Shown piece by piece: positions 36,504 to 44,704 of a stretch of DNA of 64,000 nt. The notes under the pieces are model-generated. The model was not told where the DNA came from, ran no database searches, and worked only from the letters and a program-made list of their open reading frames with translations. The translations under genes were made by a program, and so were the position numbers. Position 1 is the stretch's first letter. Every line of letters starts with the position of its first letter. This stretch comes from TH-plancto1 sp043777375 (lineage in GTDB: Bacteria > Planctomycetota > Planctomycetia > Planctomycetales > Planctomycetaceae), in assembly GCA_043777375.1 (NCBI GenBank), contig JAYWHX010000014.1, positions 1 to 64,000 of the forward strand, given 5' to 3'.

Positions 36504-37748
36504 CTACTTCCCGACGCGCGGGACACCTTGAATCTTCATGGCGTCGACGCACACGGTTCCGGTGGCCCCGTTTAAGCCAACTTGGAAAATCATCTCGCGT
36601 GCCGCTCCGGGTACGGGGATCGATTTGCTGACGCTGATCCAGTCTTGATCGGCCAGCCACGGACCGATGGTGATCGTTCCGATCGGCAAGCGTTTCCCAT
36701 CGAAGAAATGGATCACGCATCCCGGCAGATCAGCGGGTGTCGCTCCCCGATGAATATCGTTCGATTTGACTCGGCAACTGAAGGCGAGTTCCCCAATCAC
36801 GCTACCGTCGATGGCTGCGGCCTGCAAAGCATGAGCGGTGCGGCCCGTCTCGTGATTTTCAAAGCAGATGTACTGCTGGCCCTCTGGGGCATCCTCACTC
36901 ATCAACGCCCCCCGGCGGTGATAGTGCCAGCCGTCGGCCTGCCCCTCGACTAGTGTGGAGTCCTCGAACCCGCCATTGACGATCTTGGGATGCCTGGGAT
37001 CGGGCAGTACCGCTCGCAGCTCTTCCGAGCGCCCGGTCATCGGGACAAACAGCGTCGGAATGAGGCGTTTTTGTTCCAGCTTGCCGTCCTTCTTTTCGAG
37101 TAGATGAAACACCTGTTGGTAGCGTTCGCCCAGCGGGATGATCATCTTCCCCCCCTCTTTCAGCTGCTCGACGAGCGGCGCGGGGATGTTCTCGGGCGAA
37201 CAAGTGACGATAATCTTGTCAAAGGGAGCCACCTCGGGCCACCCCTTGTAACCATCGCCAATTCGGCAGTGGACGTTCTTGTAGTCGAGCATCTCAAGCG
37301 TCGCAGCGGCACGCTTGCCGAGCGGTTCGACGATCTCGATGGAGTAGACATCTTTGACCAGACTCGACAGGATCGCCGCCTGATAGCCGCTGCCGGTTCC
37401 GATTTCGAGAACCACATCCGTGGGTTGCGGATCGAGGGTCTGGGTCATGTAGGCCACGATGTAGGGCGGTGAAATCGTCTGCTTATGCCCCAAATCGAGG
37501 GCCTGATCGGAGTAGGCATACTTTCTCAATTCCGGCCGTACGAACAAATGTCGGGGGACGGTCCGCATTGACTCTAGAACACCCTCGTTCGTGACCCCCT
37601 CGGAGGCGATGTGATCCGTGACCATCTGCTGCCGTTCAACGGTCATGTCGTGGCGGGTTTGGGCCAACGCAGTGCCCGCCAGACAAAGGCACAAGGTCAA
37701 CAGGATGTACATTGTGCGTGCAATCAGGGGGCGAATTCTCGTTTGCAT
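36504..37748 (-). CDS. Exported Pcm-like methyltransferase
   Basis: 414-residue protein with protein-L-isoaspartate O-methyltransferase homology. ATG 37748 has GGAG 7 nt upstream; an in-frame ATG at 37775 is less likely. It carries a hydrophobic export signal (ARTMYILLTLCLCLAGTALA). The methyltransferase core spans about 40-235: VPRHLFVRPELRKYAY, then SAM motif VLEIGTGSGYQAAIL, then GGKMIIPLGERYQQ. A C-terminal region of about 170 residues resembles a jelly-roll carbohydrate-binding-type domain (IVNGGFEDSTLVEGQADGW). An exported Pcm is odd because SAM is cytosolic; the protein may be tethered or repurposed. Confidence 0.88.
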   Translation of the reverse strand: MQTRIRPLIARTMYILLTLCLCLAGTALAQTRHDMTVERQQMVTDHIASEGVTNEGVLESMRTVPRHLFVRPELRKYAYSDQALDLGHKQTISPPYIVAYMTQTLDPQPTDVVLEIGTGSGYQAAILSSLVKDVYSIEIVEPLGKRAAATLEMLDYKNVHCRIGDGYKGWPEVAPFDKIIVTCSPENIPAPLVEQLKEGGKMIIPLGERYQQVFHLLEKKDGKLEQKRLIPTLFVPMTGRSEELRAVLPDPRHPKIVNGGFEDSTLVEGQADGWHYHRRGALMSEDAPEGQQYICFENHETGRTAHALQAAAIDGSVIGELAFSCRVKSNDIHRGATPADLPGCVIHFFDGKRLPIGTITIGPWLADQDWISVSKSIPVPGAAREMIFQVGLNGATGTVCVDAMKIQGVPRVGK

Positions 37749-37999
37749 GCTGAACTCCGTCTGAACGCCATTCACGTTTGTGCCGACCCTATCGAGTATC
37801 TCAAGAAATGATAATCAGGACGAGAGCGATTTCTTCTGGAACCGCTGGGTTCTTGAGATCGATTCCTGCATGGGATGATGCCCGTGGGATACGTCTTGAG
37901 GCAACGTCAGGTCATAAGTAAAATCTTTCCGGAGAGATTCAACACTGCCTGCTCTTGAAATCACTTGGCGCGCGGGCACGACTCGCCGCGAAAGACCAC

Positions 38000-38644
38000 A
38001 TGCCCCAGCCCGAAAATTCACTGTTGATCTGGGGAGCGGGAGGACACGCCAAAGTCGTCGCGGATGTCGCGCGGGCTTCCGGGTGGACAGTGTTTGGCTT
38101 TCTGGATGAAGATGCAACACGCCACCAACAGCCTTTCTACGGCACGAAGATTCTGGGGGGCAGTGATTTTCTGCTCTCATCTCGGGTCGATCGAGGACAT
38201 TCCGTCTTCGTCGCGATTGGCGGCAACTCAGCCAGAGCGCGTTGCATCGCGGAAGCAGTCTGCGCGGGGTATGCCGTTCCGGTCCTCAGGCATCCCACAG
38301 CTGTCGTCTCACACACTGCGCAGTTGGGGCACGGAACCATCGTGATGGCCGGCGGAATTGTGCAGGCTGATACCCGCATCGGCTCCGGCGGAATTATCAA
38401 CACCGGGGCCAGTGTGGATCACGATTGCATTCTCGGCAGCTGCGTTCATATTGCTCCCGGCGCGAGGTTGACGGGGCAGATCGAAGTGGGTGACGAGACA
38501 CTGATCGGGGTCGGTGCCGTGGTCATTCCTAGAACCCGGATTGGAAATCGCTGCACCGTGGGTGCGGGAGCGGTCGTGATTGCCGAGGTGCATGATGACC
38601 AAACCGTCGTCGGCGTTCCTGCCAAGGCGGTCAACCTAAAATAG
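38000..38644 (+). CDS. NeuD-type left-handed beta-helix acyltransferase
   Basis: 214-residue acetyl/acyltransferase of the NeuD/PglD type. ATG 38000 is chosen because it directly precedes the nucleotide-sugar-binding start LLIWGAGGHAKVVADVAR; an ATG at 37955 is in frame. The N-terminal Rossmann-like part is followed by hexapeptide repeats (about 95-205), for example GHGTIVMAGGIVQADTRIGS and INTGASVDHDCILGSCVHIA, with the catalytic-type His in the latter. Such enzymes acetylate amino sugars for surface glycans. It stands alone between divergent and convergent neighbours. Confidence 0.88.
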   Translation: MPQPENSLLIWGAGGHAKVVADVARASGWTVFGFLDEDATRHQQPFYGTKILGGSDFLLSSRVDRGHSVFVAIGGNSARARCIAEAVCAGYAVPVLRHPTAVVSHTAQLGHGTIVMAGGIVQADTRIGSGGIINTGASVDHDCILGSCVHIAPGARLTGQIEVGDETLIGVGAVVIPRTRIGNRCTVGAGAVVIAEVHDDQTVVGVPAKAVNLK

Positions 38645-38769
38645 TGGACATTCAACAGGCTCTGAGCGTCTCACCAGGATCCTAGTTTAATGGGATATTC
38701 GGGCTTTGGCTTGTTCACGAACAGCATACGGGCTGAACTCGAATAGAGGATGCAAGCGATGACGCCGCA

Positions 38770-41700
38770 CTACGTCGGCCCTGCCGAGACTGTGGCAGCA
38801 GCGGGGCGTTTCGTACTGGCAGTCGTCGTCTTGGGAATCGCGACCGCCAGCGTCTTCCCAGTCCGCAGCTGGGCCGAGAAATAGGGAGCGAGAGTCTTGG
38901 GGCACTGTGGCCAGAGATGAACCTCGCGTTGAAAAATGCCGACGGGCAGCCCGTTGAACAGAGCGATGCGGTTAGAGGCGAGGCTCGGGACGCGGGCTTC
39001 GTCTCCCAAAATGCCGACGAGATTGAGTGGGTCGCAGGCCGAGATGATGACGAGTTCCCCCGAGTTGGGTTGCTCCTTCAGGGTCCGCAAATCCCGAATC
39101 GTATCGCCGAGGGCGTATTGCTCTCCGGCAACTCCGCTAACAAATCGGCCTCCGCGAATCTCGCCGCGTGCTTCGAGTTTGCGGTAGACCTGGAGCAACT
39201 CCCACCAGCGCGGGGCGCCGGGCTCGCGTCCCAGCAGATCGCGGAAGATCACGCCCCAGCGACGGAGCAACTGCCACGCCCACTGCTCGACGATGTCGGG
39301 GGCGAGGCGATCCGATGATTGTCTCATCGGCGTGCCGCCCACTTTCTCCTCCGTGCCTCCTTGCTTCCTCGCTGATTCCTCGCCCTGTTCGCCACTCGGC
39401 TCGCCGGAGTTTCTCCACAATGTCCAGCGGCCCACGGTCGCATTTCTGCGATGCCGTACCACACGCGGACCGTGCCCACTGCTATGCCTGCCACCTGCCG
39501 TGTCAGCGTCACGAATCAAACTTCGCAGCCCCGAAAACCCGTCGGCTGTCACCCAGCCGCGTGTCACGAGTTCGCCGAGAACGTCATCCAATTGAGACGG
39601 CAGCATGCGACAGTGCTGGAGCAAATCTGTGGCGAACACCGCTCCCCGCAGCATCAGGATCTGCACGACTTCCTGAGCCTGTGACCCCAGCGATTCGATG
39701 GCCGTTGGGGCCGCTGTGGCCAAGAGCCACGGCAGATCGACACGCAAGCAGATCGACACCGGAGCGATGCGCGTCAGTGTCGCATTCTGGCGAGTCTTGT
39801 CGGGGTCTCGCGCGGGCGGATAGAGCCGTCCCCACGTCACCTCGCCGGTCAAGCTCAGCTCATCCAGCCACTCCCGCTTGTAATCCGCCACACGGAGCGG
39901 CAGCAGATCGTTCTCCCAAGTCACAGCTGCGATGTCGAGACCTTGAAGTTGAGTGATGACATCGTAGACCGCATTCGATCCGGTGCGTCGCGACTCGGGC
40001 CAGAGCATCTGATGCCGGGTCAGGAAGCGAACAAACGTGGGGACATCCACCGGCTCGATCTCACGCCGGAGACCCGCGACGGTTAGGCGGTGAATCCGAG
40101 AGAGTAGTCGGCGATGGCACCATTCGATTTCCGGAGTTTGTGATAACTCGTCAGTTGATTCGCCACTCGGGGGGCTGACGCCGCCCCGCTCGCCTGACGG
40201 CCGGAATCGTCCACGCAGGACCGTCCCTTCGCCTTCGAGTGCTTCCAACGACGAAAAGACCTGCGACTGCCCCAGCGACATCTCGGTCGCGATTTCGCTC
40301 GCAGCCACAGGGCCGGAGAATTCGACACATCCACGGATCGTAGCGACGAGGGCTTCGATCTCCTCCCAATCCTGGCGGACTGTCGAGGGAACCACCAGCG
40401 GCGGTTCACAAGCCGCTTGCTTGTAGACCAGCTTCGCAGCTGGCCATCGCTCAGCTGCGACCCAAGCGGTACATCCATTGGGGAGAATGATCGAGGCGGC
40501 TCGCCCCGCCTCGCATAGTTCCGTGAACAACTCGCTCCATTCCGCCGCTGAGGAAACAGGCAATACAATTCGGCTGAGCAGTACATCGTGCAATTCATCC
40601 GCGTTGCGGACGACGGGCTGGCTTTCGAAGACCACCTGAGCAATCGCCTCGGGATTGAGGCGACCCAGCTCGCGGACATCATTCACCGAGAGGCTGCGAC
40701 GAGTCTGAACCGCTCGAGCGCGGCGTTCTTGCACTTCTCCGCCATCCAGGAATGCATACGGGTTCGAGTTCAGCAGCTCATAGGAAAACGGAGACGGTTC
40801 ACGCGTGTCGCGGGCAATGAACTGGATCTCGCCGCGCTCCACCCGCCGCAGGACCTCCAGTAGCCCCTCGATGTCCAGAGCTTCATTCAAGCAGTCATAC
40901 ATCGTCTGTTCGACCAGCGGATGATCGGGCAATACATGGTCGTCAACGATGTTCTCCTGGCATCCGGTCAGCTTCGGGAAGACAGCTGTCATCAAGTCGT
41001 CCGAGCGGAACCGCTGGAGCGCGGGAGGGACTTTCTTGCCGTTCTTCTGGCGTGCGACGAGGAGCGCCCGCGTGGCGTTCCAGCGCCATCGGAGTTGAAA
41101 CATCGGGACTGCGAGGATGGCTTGTTCGAGCAAGTTCTGGACGTTGTCACTTCGCAACATCGGGAACAGGCTTTCAATGGGAAAGCTGTGTTGCGGACCG
41201 AGGGAGAGAATGAACCCGTCGTCATCGGCGGTGGCTTGCAACTCGAAATCGAACGAGCGGCAGAACCGCTTCCTCATCGCTAGGCCCCACGCCCGGTTGA
41301 TCCTCGCCCCGAACGGAGCATGGACAACCAGCTGCATGCCGCCGGTCTCGTCGAAGAAGCGCTCAAAGATCACCCGGTCTTGTGTCGGAACGAGCCCGAC
41401 CGCAGCTTGCTGCGCAGCCACATAGACCACCATCTGCGAGGCGGCGTCGGGCGTGCAGCTGGTTGTCTCGACCAGCCACTCGGCAATCGCATCGAAACCC
41501 TCTGGCGAGCTGGGCGGCGTCAGCCCCCCGAGTTCTAACAGTGGGGCAGACATTCCTGTCTGCCGGTCAGAGGATTCACCACGGAGACACGGAGGCACGG
41601 AGGAAGACTCAGTGCAATCAGCCATCTCCTCCGTGGAGAGGGTGGAAGATGAATTGCTGGCTGACGGCTGATCGCTGGCCGCTAATCGCTCCTCACCCTC

Positions 41701-43971
41701 TGTGCCTCCGTGTCTCCGTGGTGAATCTTCTTCACGCGAGACCAGGGGGCTGACGCCGCCCCGCTCGCCTTTCACGCGATCCTCGATCTCGCGCCTCAGC
41801 TGAGACACTTCCTCGGAGAGCTCGATCGTTCGGCCCGGACCCTCGCCGCGCCAGAAGGGAATTGTCGGCGGGGCTCCATGGGCATCATGCACCAGCAGAT
41901 CACTGCCGCGCAGGGCTTCGATCTGCCACGACGTGTTTCCGAGCAAGAACACATCACCAGCCCCGCTCTCGATGCCGAACTCTTCATCGACAGACCCAAC
42001 GACCGTGTGTTCGGGTTCGGCCACCACGCGGATCACATCGGTCTCGGGGATCGCCCCGCCGTTGTTGATCGAGGTCAAGCGGGCATTCGGTCGGGCTCGG
42101 ACTCGTCGATGCACGTGGTCATGGTGGAGCAGTGTATGAATTCGCCCGCCGGTGTCCGTGACGCCTTCGCTGAGAAACTTAATCACCTGATCGAAGTGCG
42201 ATCTTCTTAACGTCCGGTAAGGCTCCGCGCGACGAAAGCGATCGTACAGCTCATCCGTGCTCCACTCACTGGTCGAGACCTCTGCCACCAGTTGCTGGGC
42301 CAGCACATCGAGCGGCGCAATCGGCACCGGAATCGTATCGAGACGCCCACCGCGAATCGCCCGCACCAAAGCCATCGCCTCCAAGACCTCATCGCGAGTT
42401 AGCGCGAACAGCCGCCCCTTGGGGATCAACCCCAACGCATGCCCCGAGCGACCAATGCGTTGCAGGAACGTCGCGATCGACCGCGGCGAGCCAATCTGAA
42501 TCACCAGATCGATGTACCCCACATCGATCCCCAATTCGAGCGAGGCCGTTGCCACGACGGCTTTCAACTCACCCGACTTCAAGCGTTGTTCCGTCTTCAG
42601 CCGGATGGGGGCTGACAGTGATCCGTGATGGCTGCTAACCGCTTCATCGCCGAGCAGCTGGGTGAGTTGGAACGTCACCCGCTCGGCCATGCGGCGGGTG
42701 TTCACGAAGATCAGTGTGCTGCGGTGAGTATTAATCAGCTCCACAATTCGGGCATTGATCTCGGCCCACATCTCGTGCGAACAGACCGCTCCCAGTTCAC
42801 CCGGTGCGGTTTCAATCGCGAGGTCGAGTTGCCGTTGATGCCCGACATCCACGATCGAACACTCCACGGGGCGCGGCGAGGGAATCTCGCGGCCAGTGAT
42901 CTGTCCCGCACGATCGACCTCTTCATGGCACCCCGGAGCATCGGGTTCAGGCAGCTTCTCTCGTGGAGGAGGCTCGACAGGCACTGGATCAAGGGTCTCC
43001 CCGGATCCAACCAGGAATCTCGCCATACGCTCGATAGGCTTCTGAGTGGCCGACAGTCCGATCCGCTGGAGCCGTAGCGAGCGGGGTCGCGTCAGCGCCC
43101 CGAGTGTGTCGATCGAGGAGGATTCACCACAGAGACACGGAGGCACGGAGGAGGAGTTCTGAAATCGAACTTCGTCGAGCCCGGCAATCCTAGCCCCCGG
43201 CCCCTCTCCATGGGGTGTCGGGGAGGAAGATCCCCTCGCATTTGGCCGCCCGGTCACCAATAACTGGTCCTCTTCGTTCTCCGTGCCTCCGTGCCTCCGT
43301 GGTGAATCCGCTGACACAGAGGCACTGACTCGCTCCCGCTCGCTCTGCACCAAGTGTTCCAGTCGTTCCAGGCTCAGCGCAAGGTGTGACCCGCGTTTAT
43401 CTCTCGCCAGCGCATGGATCTCATCGACGATCACGGTGTCTACCGTCGACAGTGCCGCTCGGCCTTTGTCGGTTGTCAGCAACAAGTACAGTGACTCGGG
43501 AGTGGTCACCAAAATGTGTGGAGGGTTCTTGACCAGTTTGGCCCGGTCGTAGGCCGAGGTGTCTCCGGTTCGCAAGCCAACTCTCAAGGGCGGCAGAACC
43601 TCACCCGACTCTCGGGCGACAGCTGCGATTTCTTGCAGCGGCCCGTTGAGGTTCTTCTCCATATCATTGGAGAGTGCTCGTAGCGGCGAGATGTAGACGA
43701 CGCGCATCTCGTCTTTGAGTGTGCCTGCCAACCCCTCGCGGACCAGCCGGTCAATCACAGCCAGAAACGCAGTCAGCGTCTTACCACTGCCAGTTGGGGC
43801 GGCAATCAGCGTATGGCGTCCCGCGGCGATTTCGGGCCAGCCGAGGACTTGCGGTTCTGTCGGCCCGGCAAAGCGAGACGCAAACCAGCGATCAATGATC
43901 GGATGAAAGCCGAAACGCGACACGAACACCTCTTCGGAAAATAGTCCGCCACGGTCACTGAGCGAACTCAC
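38770..43971 (-). CDS. lhr: Lhr-type large DEAD/DEAH helicase
   Basis: 1,733-residue ATP-dependent helicase of the Lhr family (usually about 1,400-1,600). Motor motifs are Walker A APTGSGKT, DEIH in VIVDEIHALARDKRGSH, SAT in RIGLSATQKPIERMARF, and ATASLELGIDVGYIDLVIQ...QRIGRSGH. The long C-terminal Lhr-specific part is present (FQLRWRWNATRALLVAR; winged-helix-like regions near 1200-1500). Lhr enzymes unwind DNA or RNA:DNA hybrids in repair. Oddities are two repeat-derived in-frame insertions (about residues 221-284 and 734-822) and smaller ones near 1260 and 1520. They fall between conserved blocks, so the enzyme could remain active. A second copy elsewhere cannot be excluded. Confidence 0.9.
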   Translation of the reverse strand: MSSLSDRGGLFSEEVFVSRFGFHPIIDRWFASRFAGPTEPQVLGWPEIAAGRHTLIAAPTGSGKTLTAFLAVIDRLVREGLAGTLKDEMRVVYISPLRALSNDMEKNLNGPLQEIAAVARESGEVLPPLRVGLRTGDTSAYDRAKLVKNPPHILVTTPESLYLLLTTDKGRAALSTVDTVIVDEIHALARDKRGSHLALSLERLEHLVQSERERVSASVSADSPRRHGGTENEEDQLLVTGRPNARGSSSPTPHGEGPGARIAGLDEVRFQNSSSVPPCLCGESSSIDTLGALTRPRSLRLQRIGLSATQKPIERMARFLVGSGETLDPVPVEPPPREKLPEPDAPGCHEEVDRAGQITGREIPSPRPVECSIVDVGHQRQLDLAIETAPGELGAVCSHEMWAEINARIVELINTHRSTLIFVNTRRMAERVTFQLTQLLGDEAVSSHHGSLSAPIRLKTEQRLKSGELKAVVATASLELGIDVGYIDLVIQIGSPRSIATFLQRIGRSGHALGLIPKGRLFALTRDEVLEAMALVRAIRGGRLDTIPVPIAPLDVLAQQLVAEVSTSEWSTDELYDRFRRAEPYRTLRRSHFDQVIKFLSEGVTDTGGRIHTLLHHDHVHRRVRARPNARLTSINNGGAIPETDVIRVVAEPEHTVVGSVDEEFGIESGAGDVFLLGNTSWQIEALRGSDLLVHDAHGAPPTIPFWRGEGPGRTIELSEEVSQLRREIEDRVKGERGGVSPLVSREEDSPRRHGGTEGEERLAASDQPSASNSSSTLSTEEMADCTESSSVPPCLRGESSDRQTGMSAPLLELGGLTPPSSPEGFDAIAEWLVETTSCTPDAASQMVVYVAAQQAAVGLVPTQDRVIFERFFDETGGMQLVVHAPFGARINRAWGLAMRKRFCRSFDFELQATADDDGFILSLGPQHSFPIESLFPMLRSDNVQNLLEQAILAVPMFQLRWRWNATRALLVARQKNGKKVPPALQRFRSDDLMTAVFPKLTGCQENIVDDHVLPDHPLVEQTMYDCLNEALDIEGLLEVLRRVERGEIQFIARDTREPSPFSYELLNSNPYAFLDGGEVQERRARAVQTRRSLSVNDVRELGRLNPEAIAQVVFESQPVVRNADELHDVLLSRIVLPVSSAAEWSELFTELCEAGRAASIILPNGCTAWVAAERWPAAKLVYKQAACEPPLVVPSTVRQDWEEIEALVATIRGCVEFSGPVAASEIATEMSLGQSQVFSSLEALEGEGTVLRGRFRPSGERGGVSPPSGESTDELSQTPEIEWCHRRLLSRIHRLTVAGLRREIEPVDVPTFVRFLTRHQMLWPESRRTGSNAVYDVITQLQGLDIAAVTWENDLLPLRVADYKREWLDELSLTGEVTWGRLYPPARDPDKTRQNATLTRIAPVSICLRVDLPWLLATAAPTAIESLGSQAQEVVQILMLRGAVFATDLLQHCRMLPSQLDDVLGELVTRGWVTADGFSGLRSLIRDADTAGGRHSSGHGPRVVRHRRNATVGRWTLWRNSGEPSGEQGEESARKQGGTEEKVGGTPMRQSSDRLAPDIVEQWAWQLLRRWGVIFRDLLGREPGAPRWWELLQVYRKLEARGEIRGGRFVSGVAGEQYALGDTIRDLRTLKEQPNSGELVIISACDPLNLVGILGDEARVPSLASNRIALFNGLPVGIFQREVHLWPQCPKTLAPYFSAQLRTGKTLAVAIPKTTTASTKRPAAATVSAGPT
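39330..39400. repeat. Remnant repeat inside lhr
   Basis: CTCCTCCGTGCCTCCTTGC resembles one arm of the GGAGGCACGGAGG inverted repeat found twice elsewhere in the gene. It encodes QGGTEEKVGG on the minus strand. Its partner arm is not evident. Confidence 0.45.
40169..40194. repeat. GGGGGCTGACGCCGCCC repeat copy in lhr
   Basis: One of three copies of GGGGGCTGACGCCGCCC followed by CGCTCGCC in the lhr gene. On the minus strand it encodes GERGGVSPP, in the low-complexity linker near residue 1260. Confidence 0.7.
41504..41769. repeat. Nested inverted-repeat insertion in lhr
   Basis: Outer arms 41504-41529 and 41745-41769 are inverted copies of the GGGGGCTGACGCCGCCC element. Inside lie the palindrome GGCAGACATTCCTGTCTGCC (about 41545-41565) and a second inverted repeat with ends GATTCACCACGGAGACACGG (from 41573) and CCGTGTCTCCGTGGTGAATC (to 41727). 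All of it is translated in frame as about 88 residues (GERGGVSPL, SPRRHGGTEGEE, SSSVPPCLRGE). Confidence 0.82.
43121..43308. repeat. Inverted-repeat insertion in lhr motor region
   Basis: Ends GATTCACCACAGAGACACGG and CCTCCGTGGTGAATC are complementary arms of the same element type as the 41573-41727 copy. The centre holds a different repeat (CCCGGCCCCTCTCCATGGGG, 43197-43216). It is read through in frame between the DEIH and SAT motifs (SPRRHGGTENEE to SSSVPPCLCGESSS). Confidence 0.82.
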
Positions 43972-44178
43972 GTGGAATCATACCCGTCCGCAGGGCGAGG
44001 GCGAACTCTGACGCGAAACGACCCTCGCGCAGAGAGCCTCCCGTGCCAGTCTCGGGACCGAACTCGGGGACTACATCGACGGAACGGGCTGTGTGGCCTA
44101 CGATTCCGCCACACGTACGATTTCCGTGACGTTGTTCGCTGCCCGCCTCGGGCGGATTCCTTCGAGTGTGCTGCGCTG

Positions 44179-44631
44179 ATGTCCGAATCTCTGATTTTCA
44201 TGATGGGCAATTACGAGGCCCGCATTCCTACGGACCGCTGGTACTGTGACAACCATCTCTGGTTGCAAACCGGAGCTGGTGGGTTCAGAGTCGGCTTTAC
44301 GGCGTACTCCGTCCGGATGCTGCAGGACGTGTATTTTCTGGAGTGGTCGATCGATCCCTACACGCTGGTTCACAAGAAGAAAGAGATCGGACAGATCGAA
44401 AGCTCAAAGGCTGTCTCGTCTTTGTATCCACCGTCAGAGGGTAAGATTCTCGACTTCAACCCGGTCGTACTGAACGACCCGTCTGCCATCAACACCGATG
44501 GGTACGGGACCGGCTGGCTGTACAACATCGACACGCGGGCCAAGCTGTTGACGGCGGAGGAGTACGTCAAGCTGCTCGATGTGAAGTGGGTGGAGACCCA
44601 GCGGATCATCAAGGGCCAGATGAACGAATAA
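44179..44631 (+). CDS. GcvH-like lipoyl-domain protein
   Basis: 150-residue homologue of glycine-cleavage H protein, which carries aminomethyl groups on a lipoyl-lysine. ATG 44179 is chosen where homology begins; the reading frame is open further upstream without support. Family features are CDNHLWLQ, VGFTAYSVRMLQDVYFLEW, the lipoylation site ESSKAVSSLY with Lys77, and GYGTGWLYNI. No gcvT or gcvP gene is adjacent. It may be a stand-alone paralogue used for lipoyl relay or another role. Divergent from lhr. Confidence 0.85.
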   Translation: MSESLIFMMGNYEARIPTDRWYCDNHLWLQTGAGGFRVGFTAYSVRMLQDVYFLEWSIDPYTLVHKKKEIGQIESSKAVSSLYPPSEGKILDFNPVVLNDPSAINTDGYGTGWLYNIDTRAKLLTAEEYVKLLDVKWVETQRIIKGQMNE

Positions 44632-44704
44632 GCCTCAACGCGGCGTGCCGTGGCCACCACCAAAGTCTATCGACGAACTGAGGTCGCTCACGCGGTGCGG
44701 CTGG

